NCBI GenBank assembly: GCA_030538175.1
Contig: JAUNUL010000021.1
Span: forward strand, 5,523 to 16,650
Direction of reading: 5' to 3'
Source of the DNA: Propionibacteriaceae bacterium
GTDB lineage: Bacteria > Actinomycetota > Actinomycetes > Propionibacteriales > Propionibacteriaceae
Length of the DNA: 11,128 nt
The notes below the pieces were generated by a model that saw only the letters and a program-made list of their open reading frames with translations, was not told the origin of the DNA and did not search any database. Position numbers and translations under genes: made by a program. Below, piece by piece: positions 1 to 6,272 of the stretch (positions are counted from its first letter, which is position 1; the number at the start of each line of letters is the position of its first letter).

Positions 1-555
1 ATCGGGGACGACAGTCGTCCACGTCGGGTCAAAGAAATAGATGTTCGCGGTCCGATAGAACCGCTCGAACAGATAGCGGGACACGAGCAGACCGCTGGGC
101 GGGTTGGTGATCCGCCATTCCCCGTCGATATCCCGTTTCACGCCGAAATCGTGGGTGAGAGTGTCGCTGTTCGCCCGGAACCCGCCATCGGGTCCCACGA
201 AACCCCGCAAGGGCGCCTCAAGGCTGGCGCTCTCCGGGGTCGAGGTCACCCCATAGCCGTCCTCATAGACGGTGATGCCGCTCTCGGGACGCCAGGCATC
301 ACGGACATCGGTGGCGACATAGAGCCTGGCGATGGCATAGCCCTGCTGATAGTTCGCCATCGCCTGCAGGAACCCCTCCACGATGAGCCGTGGCGAGCCA
401 CCCGGCATCGGAGGCTCCGCCGCGACCTCCACCGAAACCTCCGGCAGCCGACTCGGACCGTCCGCCGGTTCGACGGGTCCCGCGGTCGGGATCCGCGCAC
501 AGGCCGACAGCATCAAGCTGAGGGCCACCACCAGCAACACCACGCCGCGTCGCAT
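1..555 (-). CDS. lpqB: Lipoprotein LpqB, N-terminal part (runs off left edge)
   Basis: The first 185 codons are present and the frame is still open at base 1. The N-terminus is a lipoprotein signal: two arginines, a hydrophobic stretch, then lipobox L16-S17-A18-C19, so the mature protein should be anchored by the Cys in the outer face of the membrane. The following sequence (PTAGPVEP near the start, then a region rich in FLQAM, RLYVA, WRITNPP and FFDPTW) matches my memory of the LpqB N-terminal and GerMN-like domains. The C-terminal beta-propeller would lie outside the window. In mycobacteria LpqB interacts with the extracellular part of MtrB and modulates MtrA phosphorylation. The ATG overlaps the mtrB stop in a TGATG arrangement, and a GAGGAGG Shine-Dalgarno lies 7 nt upstream inside mtrB, so translation is probably coupled. 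Identity rests on sequence resemblance plus the diagnostic third position after mtrA-mtrB. Confidence 0.93.
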   Translation of the reverse strand, partial: MRRGVVLLVVALSLMLSACARIPTAGPVEPADGPSRLPEVSVEVAAEPPMPGGSPRLIVEGFLQAMANYQQGYAIARLYVATDVRDAWRPESGITVYEDGYGVTSTPESASLEAPLRGFVGPDGGFRANSDTLTHDFGVKRDIDGEWRITNPPSGLLVSRYLFERFYRTANIYFFDPTWTTVVPD

Positions 556-2168
556 CACGCACCCTCCTCGGGGCCGGTGGTCAGGGCTGGCCGTGGGGTT
601 TCGACCAGGTCTCGAGGTATCACCGGCAGCGGCGAGATCTCCAAGACGGTGGACGCTTCCCGGGGCAGCGTCAAGCGGAACTGCGCACCCTGTCCGGGAC
701 GGCCCCAGGCATTCAGCCAGCCGCCGTGCAACCGGGCGTCCTCCATGGCGATGGACAGGCCGAGGCCCGTGCCACCAACCGTGCGGTTGCGGGCCGGATC
801 CGCACGCCAGAAGCGGTGGAAGACCTGCTTGACGTGGTTCGCCTCGAAACCGACCCCGTGATCGCGGACTGCAATGGCCAGCGCCTTGTCGTCACCGGCG
901 AGCAGGATGTCGATGGGTCGCCCCTCCCCGTGCTCGATCGCGTTGGCGATCAGATTGCGCAGGATGCGCCGCACCCGGCGGATGTCGACCTCGGCGGTGG
1001 TCGGCCCGGTCGTGACCATCCGCAGCTCCGAACCGGTCCGGTCGGCGAACGGCTGCTGGGCGTCCATCTCGCTGCGCACGATGCCGGCCAGATCCACGAC
1101 CTCCCGACTCAACTCGGCGGCACCAGCGTCGAAACGGGAAATCTCCAACAGGTCGCCGAGCAGGGACTCGAAGCGATCAAGCTCGTGCTGGAGCAGTTCG
1201 ACGGCGCGCTGCTCCATCGGTTCGAACTCCTCGCGGGCATCGTGCAGCATTTCCGCCGCCATCCGCACCGTCGTCAGCGGTGTTCGCAGCTCGTGGGAGA
1301 CGTCGGAGACAAAGCGGTGCTGGACACGGGACAGTTCCTCCAACTGGGAAATCTGTTTCTGCAGTTCGGCCGCCATGTTGTTCATCGTGGTGGCCAGCGA
1401 CGCGAGGTCATCGGTGCCCCGCACCGTCATCCGGTCATCCAGGTGCCCCGAAGTGATCCGCTCGGCCTGCAGACGCGCCTCGCGGATGGGTGCCACGACC
1501 TGGCGTGACACCAGGGCCGCGATGATCGCGAGCAGCAGGATGAGCAGGATCCCGGTCAGGATCGCCGCCCGCTCCAGGACCTCCAGCGTCCGCTGCTCCT
1601 GGGTCAGGGGAAAAATCAAATAGATCGGATAGCGCGCCAGCGTCGGAGTTTCGAGGGTCGCCCCGATGGCGATGCCGGGCTCGTGGGCATCATCGCCATA
1701 GAGCACGCGGGTCGGCGTCACCCACAGGTGCCCCGACTCGCTGTTGGCAGCGACCTGTTCCCGCAGGATCGACGGCACCGATTCCGGCAGCACGCCCCCG
1801 GAGCGAATGTCGGAGACCGGGCCCTGCACGATCACCTGGTATTGCCCGGAGACCGCCCCACGGTTGGCCACCTCGAACGTCAACTGCGTGAGCAGGTCAT
1901 TGACCGAGGTGGTGCTGATGTCCGCGGCCCGCAACTGGCGTTGGGCGGTGTCGATGGCGATTGACGCCTCGGCGATCGCCGCATGGCGCTTCGCCGTGAC
2001 GACGCCTTCGGTTGCGAGGGCAAGCAGAAAGACCCCACCCAGGGTGATCACGAGCACCGAGGCCACCAGCGTGCTGCCGATGACCCGCACGGGTAAAGAG
2101 GACCACCACAACCGAGCGGGTGCGCTGAACAGTCGCCCCACCCGCTGGTGATAGGCCTGATCAGGCAA
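555..2168 (-). CDS. mtrB: Sensor histidine kinase MtrB
   Basis: A 537-residue membrane sensor kinase that phosphorylates MtrA. Visible in order: a cytoplasmic N-terminal tail, transmembrane segment 1 at about residues 29-52, an extracytoplasmic sensor region of about 150 residues, transmembrane segment 2 at about 202-221, and a HAMP linker to about 273. The dimerisation/phosphoacceptor box SDVSHELRTPL follows with His292. The ATPase domain has the N box around N405-N409 (RNLIANAIEHG), G1 DHGVGF (436-441), F box FHRFWRAD (450-457) and G2 GGTGLGLSI (465-473). All catalytic motifs look intact, and the length is typical of MtrB. The chosen start is TTG at 2168, overlapping the mtrA stop by 8 bases. 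The next alternative is GTG at 2141, which would drop nine residues. Neither has a strong Shine-Dalgarno, so the start is the least certain part. Coupling to mtrA translation would explain a weak start. Confidence 0.95.
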   Translation of the reverse strand: MPDQAYHQRVGRLFSAPARLWWSSLPVRVIGSTLVASVLVITLGGVFLLALATEGVVTAKRHAAIAEASIAIDTAQRQLRAADISTTSVNDLLTQLTFEVANRGAVSGQYQVIVQGPVSDIRSGGVLPESVPSILREQVAANSESGHLWVTPTRVLYGDDAHEPGIAIGATLETPTLARYPIYLIFPLTQEQRTLEVLERAAILTGILLILLLAIIAALVSRQVVAPIREARLQAERITSGHLDDRMTVRGTDDLASLATTMNNMAAELQKQISQLEELSRVQHRFVSDVSHELRTPLTTVRMAAEMLHDAREEFEPMEQRAVELLQHELDRFESLLGDLLEISRFDAGAAELSREVVDLAGIVRSEMDAQQPFADRTGSELRMVTTGPTTAEVDIRRVRRILRNLIANAIEHGEGRPIDILLAGDDKALAIAVRDHGVGFEANHVKQVFHRFWRADPARNRTVGGTGLGLSIAMEDARLHGGWLNAWGRPGQGAQFRLTLPREASTVLEISPLPVIPRDLVETPRPALTTGPEEGA

Positions 2169-2856
2169 GCTCGCCGGCCTTGTAGCCGATCCCCCGCACC
2201 GTCACCACGATCTGCGGCCGCTCCGGGTCGAGCTCGATCTTCGACCGCAGGCGCTGAACGTGCACGTTGACCAGCCGCGTATCAGCGGCATGGCGATAGC
2301 CCCAGACCTCTTCCAACAGCGTCTCCCGGCTGAACACCTGCTTGGGCTTGCGGGCAAGCGCCAACAGCAGGTCGAACTCCAGCGGCGTCAACTGGATGGC
2401 AACGCCACCACGCTTGACCGAGTGGCCCTCGACCGAAATCGTCAGGTCCCCGATCCGCAAGAGGTCGCCGTCGCTGGTCTCAGCCAGTCGGCGGAGCCGG
2501 GTCCGGATCCGCGCCACCAGCTCCTTGGCCTTGAACGGCTTCGGCACATAGTCATCGGCACCGGCCTCAAGCCCCTGCACCACGTCGAGCGTGTCCGTGC
2601 GTGCTGTGAGCATGACGATCGGCACACCCGACTCCGCCCGGATGTCACGACAGATGGACACCCCATCCCGTCCGGGAAGCATCAGGTCAAGCAGGACCAG
2701 GTCCGGCTGGGTCTCCCGGAACGCCTGCAGGGCCCGATCCCCGTCACCGCACCAGGCGGTTTCGAACCCCTCCTGGCGCAGCACGATCTGCAACATTTCG
2801 GCTAGCGCCGCATCGTCATCGACGACCAGGATGCGAGCATTCGGCTTGTCCGTCAC
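2161..2856 (-). CDS. mtrA: Response regulator MtrA
   Basis: A 231-residue OmpR/PhoB-family response regulator. The receiver domain (about 1-120) has the acidic cluster D13-D15, phosphoacceptor D57 in LVLLDLMLPG, the switch Thr84 in MLTA and Lys106 in VPKPF. The C-terminal winged helix (about 132-228) ends with the recognition region TRLVNVHVQRLRSKIE and the hairpin VRGIGYKAG. Identification as MtrA, rather than another OmpR-type regulator, comes from the high overall resemblance and the mtrB-lpqB context. In actinobacteria MtrA controls cell-wall turnover, division and osmotic response genes. The start is GTG at 2856, preceded by a purine-rich Shine-Dalgarno (GAGAGAGGGGAA). It is the first gene of the three-gene operon. 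Confidence 0.96.
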   Translation of the reverse strand: MTDKPNARILVVDDDAALAEMLQIVLRQEGFETAWCGDGDRALQAFRETQPDLVLLDLMLPGRDGVSICRDIRAESGVPIVMLTARTDTLDVVQGLEAGADDYVPKPFKAKELVARIRTRLRRLAETSDGDLLRIGDLTISVEGHSVKRGGVAIQLTPLEFDLLLALARKPKQVFSRETLLEEVWGYRHAADTRLVNVHVQRLRSKIELDPERPQIVVTVRGIGYKAGELA

Positions 2857-2883
2857 CTGTTCCCCTCTCTCCAGGCTGGGCTC

Positions 2884-2889
2884 ATCCTA
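2884..2889 (-). promoter_or_regulatory. Candidate -10 box for the mtrA operon
   Basis: The minus strand reads TAGGAT here, fitting the actinobacterial TAnnnT -10 pattern, about 27 nt upstream of the GTG start. I see no good -35 hexamer at 17-18 nt, which is common in this phylum. It would give mtrA a promoter of its own, separate from the exported pair upstream. Confidence 0.4.
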
Positions 2890-2915
2890 CGGCTCCCGCC
2901 CCCTGGACCCTCGGT

Positions 2916-2941
2916 GCACGCGACCGTGTCCCGGTGCGTAC
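2916..2941 (-). terminator. Hairpin between the secreted protein gene and mtrA
   Basis: Arms 2916-2926 and 2932-2941 pair over 10 base pairs with one bulged base and one G-U pair around a 5-base loop. The stem is GC-rich with no U tract. It follows the 2985-3935 gene by about 45 nt and precedes the putative mtrA -10 box, so it could end the upstream transcript. Confidence 0.35.
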
Positions 2942-2984
2942 GCCGATCCGGTCGGACAGGGATCGCGCCCCCAAGGCTGCGCGG

Positions 2985-3935
2985 TCATCGGGTGCGGAGG
3001 GCGTGCAGTTCGCCGACAGGGAGGTTGGTGGGTGGACCGGTGCGTTCGAGTTCGAGGGTGCCCGTCGCGCCAAGGGCGGTCCAGGTGATGTCCCAGACGG
3101 TGGTCGCAGTGACCGCGAAGGTTGAGCCGGGTGGGGAGGGCTTCTTGTAGACATGCCCGCAGGTGGGTGAGGGCGCGCCGGGCTCGACGCCGGGGTGCCA
3201 GGACGTGGTCCGCCCGCAGAAGACGCGCGTGCCGTCGCCGAGATCGAACCGGGTGGTACGCCGGGTGGCGCTCAGCGTGAGCGTGATGCCTTGTTGGGTG
3301 ATGGTGGCGGTATGGGTGTCGGGGCCGTCGGTCCACAGCCAGAGCGGGTACCCCACCGCAACCATGTTCCATTCGTTGACGTGCGGAGGCGGCCCCACCT
3401 GGGCTTCGGGCAGCGGGATCGGCAGACGGAGCGCAGCAGCCCGGGCGATCACGACCGGGTTGACCGCAGGCACTGCTGCGGTACCGGTGTTGCCGGCGCC
3501 TGCGGCTGCCTGGCCGGCAGGTGGGATGAACCCGCAAAGCAGGTCGACCCCGTCAGCGGCCGTGCCGCAGTCCAGGGGCGGGGGGTTTGCTGCTGCTTGT
3601 CCGGCCCCCACCCCACCCGAAGCGGCCTGACGGTTTCCCGTACCGGTCTGGCCTGAGGTGTTGTTGCGAGCCGAGTTCCGTTGGGCATCAGGCTGACGGT
3701 TCTGGCGTTTGTCTGGCGAGCCCTGGCCTCCTGTCCCGGGCGACCCAGGGATGACCTTGCGCACATCCGCCTCCACGTCAGCCCCACCCTGCGATGTACG
3801 CACTCTGGTAGATCGGACTGTGTCCTTGCTGGGGTCGGGGTTTGGTGTTGGTGGCGCAGGGTGACCGACCAAAGGAATCGTTACCAGTAGGGCCACCATC
3901 AGGGCAGCTAGGGGCCGAGGAGTCAGGGTGCGCAT
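2985..3935 (-). CDS. Secreted protein with disordered linker and PKD-like C-terminal domain
   Basis: A 316-residue exported protein. Residues 1-26 form a Sec-type signal peptide (basic MRTLTPR, hydrophobic LAALMVALLVTIPLVG). There is no lipobox Cys. Residues 27-160 are low complexity, rich in Pro, Gly, Ala, Gln, Asn and Thr, and probably disordered. The C-terminal region (about 165-300) has LRLPIPLPEAQVGP, YPLWLW, TRFDLGDGTRVFC and SPTCGHVYKKPS, then beta-rich TVWDITWTALGATGTLE. From memory this matches a family of secreted actinobacterial proteins with the pattern LPxP...PTWLW...WDMGDG...C...SPxCGHxY, in which the GDG segment resembles a PKD fold. C123/C134 and C240/C259 could form two disulfides. 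An in-frame stop lies directly before ATG 3935, so translation cannot begin earlier. That ATG sits 13 bases inside the end of the lipoprotein gene with a poor Shine-Dalgarno, implying coupled translation. Function is unknown. Confidence 0.85.
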   Translation of the reverse strand: MRTLTPRPLAALMVALLVTIPLVGHPAPPTPNPDPSKDTVRSTRVRTSQGGADVEADVRKVIPGSPGTGGQGSPDKRQNRQPDAQRNSARNNTSGQTGTGNRQAASGGVGAGQAAANPPPLDCGTAADGVDLLCGFIPPAGQAAAGAGNTGTAAVPAVNPVVIARAAALRLPIPLPEAQVGPPPHVNEWNMVAVGYPLWLWTDGPDTHTATITQQGITLTLSATRRTTRFDLGDGTRVFCGRTTSWHPGVEPGAPSPTCGHVYKKPSPPGSTFAVTATTVWDITWTALGATGTLELERTGPPTNLPVGELHALRTR

Positions 3936-4474
3936 TCATCGACCAGCTTCATGTCAGATGCCATGATCTTCATTCGACCGTCCACGCGACCCAGATATAT
4001 GTTGCCATCTCCGATACCACCCTGGTAGGTGCCTTCAGAGTCCTGGAACCATCCCTGACTGCTGTCCTCGCAGACATAGAGGGTCAGCCGTGGATCAACC
4101 CCACTGAAGTTACCGCCTGGGGCGGGCTTGACCGTGACGGTCGGCAATGGCCCTCCGACCGTTTCCCCGGACGCCACCTGCTCTCTCAGGATCGCCATGT
4201 TCGCATCGAGGTACTTCCCTGTGCCGTTGTCGAGGAGGATCTGGGTCGGCTCAAGGGCCCCTCCCTCTCGTTCGAGACGGGTCACCTCATCGAAGAAGGT
4301 GCGATACACCCGCTCTGCCTCCGCGGACAGTTCTTCCTGAGTGGGTTCTTTCGGTGTGGCCGGCGCTGCGATGACCGATGGTGTGGGCGCTACACCGGAT
4401 GGTGGGCTGGCCTGGTTGCTGCAGCCGCTCAGCAGCACGCTGCCGAGCACAAGCAGGAGGGTGATCTTCTTCAT
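3923..4474 (-). CDS. Small lipoprotein, NTF2-like type, function unknown
   Basis: A 183-residue lipoprotein. The signal is MKKITLLLVLGSVLLSGC, with lipobox L15-S16-G17-C18. A Ser/Pro/Ala-rich spacer follows to about residue 45. Then comes an amphipathic helix (EELSAEAERVYRTFFDEVTRLEREGG) and a region with TVTVKPAPG, DPRLTLYVCEDSSQGW and GNIYLGRVDGRMKIMASDMKLVDEC. A helix followed by beta strands and a closing MKLVDEC suggests an NTF2/SnoaL-like fold as in other actinobacterial lipoproteins. This is judged from the pattern, not from a search. C152 and C181 or nearby cysteines could pair in the mature domain. A purine stretch AGGAAGA lies about 7 nt before the ATG. The gene ends 13 bases inside the secreted-protein gene, so the two form a coupled pair likely to be exported and used together. 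Confidence 0.85.
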   Translation of the reverse strand: MKKITLLLVLGSVLLSGCSNQASPPSGVAPTPSVIAAPATPKEPTQEELSAEAERVYRTFFDEVTRLEREGGALEPTQILLDNGTGKYLDANMAILREQVASGETVGGPLPTVTVKPAPGGNFSGVDPRLTLYVCEDSSQGWFQDSEGTYQGGIGDGNIYLGRVDGRMKIMASDMKLVDECAP

Positions 4475-4598
4475 GGGGGGTCTTCCTGGGTGGGGTGCTC
4501 ACCAGTGTTACCGGCTCGATGCCCTTCCCCGGGGGTTATCCACCGCCCAGACCCCTTTTTCGGACGGATTGTTCCACTTTCTTCCCAGACGAATTTCA

Positions 4599-4681
4599 GC
4601 AAAACCTGCATCCATCGCCGCGTGGTCACCGCTCGACTAGGGGAAACACCCCCGAACCGGCGATCTGGATGCAACTTTTGC
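4599..4681. repeat. Long imperfect inverted repeat
   Basis: The left arm at 4599-4620 (GCAAAA, TGCATCCA, TCGCCG blocks) is matched by the reverse complement of 4658-4681, with two substitutions and a two-base insertion. The gap between arms is 37 bases. The arms contain no T tract typical of a simple terminator. It lies between the end of the yqgE-like gene and the start of the lipoprotein gene, both on the minus strand. It could be a structured 5' leader, a terminator, a protein-binding site or the footprint of a small repeat element. No second copy is visible in the window. Confidence 0.6.
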
Positions 4682-4715
4682 CCAAACGGCGTCGAATGAC
4701 CCCCGAGCCGTTGGG
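4681..4715 (-). terminator. Short hairpin just past the yqgE-like gene
   Basis: CCCAAACGGC at 4681-4690 pairs with GCCGTTGGG at 4707-4715 with one bulged A and a 16-base loop. On the minus strand it begins 5 bases after the yqgE-like stop codon and is followed by CAAAAG. Position favours a terminator, but the stem is short. Confidence 0.35.
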
Positions 4716-4720
4716 CCGGG

Positions 4721-5275
4721 TCAGTTGTCGTCCGGGCTATCGGTCCATGTCGAATAGATCGCGGTGTCCGGATCCTGGCGCCGCAGCACCCGCTGCCACA
4801 GATCGCTTTGATCGATGCCGAAGACGTCATCATGGCGGGATCGGGCCACGAACCAGGCATCGCGCGCAAGCTCGGATTCCAGCTGCCCGGGCGCCCAGCC
4901 GGAGTACCCCGCGAAGATCCGCAGGGCATCGAACGCGCCCGCAACCAACTCGATGGGCGTATCCAGGTGGAGCAACCCCACGGAGTCGAACAGGCGCCGC
5001 CAACCCGGCGGCTCCTCCTCCCCACCGACACTGGCCAGACAGATGGCACCGTTGCGCGATACCGGGCCCCCATCGAACAGCACCGGCGGATCGCAGACGA
5101 CGCTCTCCCAGCCAGGCAGGACGGAGGACAACTCCAGCTCGGAATGCTTGTTGAGGATCACGCCGAGGGTGCCGCTCGCGTCGGCGTCAATGACGAGCAC
5201 GACTGTGTAGTCAAAGATCCCGTCCTGGAGCACCACGTGGGAGATCAGCAGATCCCCCGGCTCAACAACGCTCAC
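4721..5275 (-). CDS. YqgE/AlgH family protein
   Basis: A 184-residue protein matching the YqgE/AlgH (DUF179) family in length and layout. The N-terminal PGDLLISHVVLQDGIFDYTVVLVIDAD is followed by GTLGVILNKHSELEL. Then come the family's LFDGGPVSRNGAICLA and the later FAGYSGWAPGQLESELARDAWFV. The protein is soluble, with no signal peptide. The molecular role of the family is not established; AlgH of Pseudomonas was originally linked to alginate regulation. The start is GTG at 5275 with a clear Shine-Dalgarno, AGGAGGAT, 7 nt away. It appears to be a single-gene unit divergent from the dioxygenase gene. Confidence 0.93.
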   Translation of the reverse strand: MSVVEPGDLLISHVVLQDGIFDYTVVLVIDADASGTLGVILNKHSELELSSVLPGWESVVCDPPVLFDGGPVSRNGAICLASVGGEEEPPGWRRLFDSVGLLHLDTPIELVAGAFDALRIFAGYSGWAPGQLESELARDAWFVARSRHDDVFGIDQSDLWQRVLRRQDPDTAIYSTWTDSPDDN

Positions 5276-5317
5276 AAGCGGATCCTCCTGCGGTCAGCCG
5301 AAGCGGGCACAGGATGC

Positions 5318-5323
5318 ACCCTA
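5318..5323 (-). promoter_or_regulatory. Candidate -10 box for the yqgE-like gene
   Basis: The minus strand reads TAGGGT, which fits TAnnnT, about 43 nt upstream of the GTG start. No convincing -35 is visible. It lies inside a spaced inverted repeat (AGCGGGC at 5302-5308 and GCCCGCT at 5327-5333), which might be a binding site. Assigned on position and pattern only. Confidence 0.3.
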
Positions 5324-5357
5324 CCGGCCCGCTCCGGGGACGCCCTTGACCCCGACC

Positions 5358-5386
5358 TTGACCTCGACCAACAATCCAGGAATAAT
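5358..5386 (+). promoter_or_regulatory. Sigma70-type promoter of the dioxygenase gene
   Basis: TTGACC at 5358-5363 and AATAAT at 5381-5386 are separated by exactly 17 bases, an unusually good match to the housekeeping consensus for such GC-rich DNA. Transcription would start near 5392-5394, giving a leader of about 22 nt that contains the Shine-Dalgarno at 5405-5412. A second TTGACC lies at 5346-5351. The in-frame ATG at 5385 overlaps the -10 box and so cannot be the translation start from this promoter. Confidence 0.65.
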
Positions 5387-5387
5387 G

Positions 5388-5401
5388 GTTGAACATTCAA
5401 C
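5388..5401. promoter_or_regulatory. Palindromic operator of the dioxygenase gene
   Basis: GTTGAA-CA-TTCAAC is a perfect 6+6 inverted repeat around a 2-base centre. It begins 2 bases after the -10 hexamer and covers the predicted transcription start. A dimeric repressor bound here would block initiation. The size and spacing suit a MarR-type regulator sensing an aromatic or quinone compound, but no such gene lies in the window, and GlxA-type regulators usually use other sites. The regulator's identity is inference. Confidence 0.6.
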
Positions 5402-5414
5402 GTTAGGTGAGGAC

Positions 5415-6191
5415 ATGACCCGCCAACCCACACTTTTCCTGAGCCATGGCGCCCCGCCACTCGCCGATGACCCGCTGTGGACACGCCAGCTGGCCGAGTG
5501 GTCCGGCGAGCTGCCCAAGCCGAAGAACATCCTGATGGTCTCTGCCCACTGGGAGACCCGCCCGATGGCCGTGTCGGCCCACCGCGAGGCACGACCGTTG
5601 CTCTATGACTTCTGGGGGTTCCCGGAGCGGTACTACACGGTGACCTATCCCGCACCCGTTGCCCCCGACCTGGCCGGCGATGTGGTGGCCCGCCTGGGCG
5701 CTGGCAACGTCGCGGTGGATCACGATCGCGGCCTCGACCATGGGGCGTACGTGCCGCTGGTCGAGATGTTCCCCGACGCCGACATCCCCGTGCTGCAGCT
5801 CTCGCTGCCCACCCTCGCACCCACGGAACTGTTCGAGATCGGCAAACAACTGGCCCCCCTGCGCGATGCCGGCACGCTCATCGTCGGATCGGGCTTCACC
5901 ACGCACAACCTGCGCTGGTTCAACCCGAGCCAGCCCGCGGATGCCCCCGCCCCGACACCGTCCGTGGAGTTTGACCACTGGGCCGCTGAGAGCGTTGCGG
6001 CGCGGGATGTGGATGCGTTGCTGAACTTCGCCGAGGTCGCACCCGCGGCCCACGAGGCACACCCCCGCACCGAACACTGGGCCCCGCTCTATGTCGCGTT
6101 GGGCGCGGCTGATGCCGGAGCGGGTACGCCGACCTCGGTGATCGATGGGTTCTGGTTCGGGCTCGCCAAACGCTCCTGGCAGTTCGACTGA
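5415..6191 (+). CDS. LigB/YgiD-type extradiol dioxygenase (4,5-DOPA dioxygenase-like)
   Basis: A 258-residue soluble enzyme of the class III extradiol dioxygenase superfamily, close to YgiD/DODA in layout and length. Characteristic segments are TLFLSHGAPPL (His11), ILMVSAHWET (His45), YDFWGFPERYY, DHGAYVPLVEMFP (His109), GSGFTTHNLRW (His164) and TEHWAPLYVALGAA (His221). In the family the early His pair plus a later His bind Zn or Fe, and the enzyme opens the catechol ring; some relatives act on DOPA, others on unknown catechols. Start ATG 5415 is chosen because AGGTGAGG lies just upstream and because the promoter's -10 box overlaps the earlier in-frame ATG at 5385. It stands alone, convergent with the GlxA-type regulator. 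No other aromatic-degradation gene is adjacent, so the true substrate is open; oxidative detoxification of catechols or quinols is plausible. Confidence 0.92.
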   Translation: MTRQPTLFLSHGAPPLADDPLWTRQLAEWSGELPKPKNILMVSAHWETRPMAVSAHREARPLLYDFWGFPERYYTVTYPAPVAPDLAGDVVARLGAGNVAVDHDRGLDHGAYVPLVEMFPDADIPVLQLSLPTLAPTELFEIGKQLAPLRDAGTLIVGSGFTTHNLRWFNPSQPADAPAPTPSVEFDHWAAESVAARDVDALLNFAEVAPAAHEAHPRTEHWAPLYVALGAADAGAGTPTSVIDGFWFGLAKRSWQFD

Positions 6192-6236
6192 AACCTGGGT
6201 ACCGCATAGGCACCAATTCACCCGCCGCCACCTGCT

Positions 6237-6269
6237 GGCTGCGCGCTCCGGCAGGCATGGAGCGCGGCC
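6237..6269. terminator. Bidirectional terminator hairpin
   Basis: CGCGCTCC at 6242-6249 pairs perfectly with GGAGCGCG at 6259-6266 around a 9-base loop. GGC (6237-6239) and GCC (6267-6269) extend the stem past a 2-base bulge. It lies between the convergent dioxygenase and regulator genes, 4 bases from the regulator's stop. There is no T tract, as is common in GC-rich genomes. Confidence 0.55.
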
Positions 6270-6272
6270 GAC

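Noticed and set aside
726..1623. Long open frames on the plus strand opposite mtrB
   Set aside because: They lie wholly antisense to a gene with all kinase motifs intact; long shadow frames are expected in high-GC coding DNA, and their products resemble no family.
3163..3656. Plus-strand open frames within the secreted-protein gene
   Set aside because: They are antisense shadows; the minus-strand frame has a signal peptide, coupled start and family-like motifs.
4560..4595. Purine-rich tract reading GGGAAGAAAGTGGAAC on the minus strand, reminiscent of MraZ boxes or an ECF-sigma GGAAC -35
   Set aside because: There are no properly spaced direct repeats, no mraZ/dcw genes nearby, and the spacing to a GTC-like -10 is 17-18 bases, so neither assignment holds.
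4505..4615. Possible minus-strand microprotein of about 35 residues starting MDAGFAEIRLGRKW
   Set aside because: It has no Shine-Dalgarno or recognisable motif, and its start lies in the arm of the inverted repeat. It could be real but cannot be supported.
5346..5414. Longer N-terminus for the dioxygenase
   Set aside because: The extension covers the promoter, operator and Shine-Dalgarno, and does not resemble the family, whose N-terminus begins near TLFLSHGAP.
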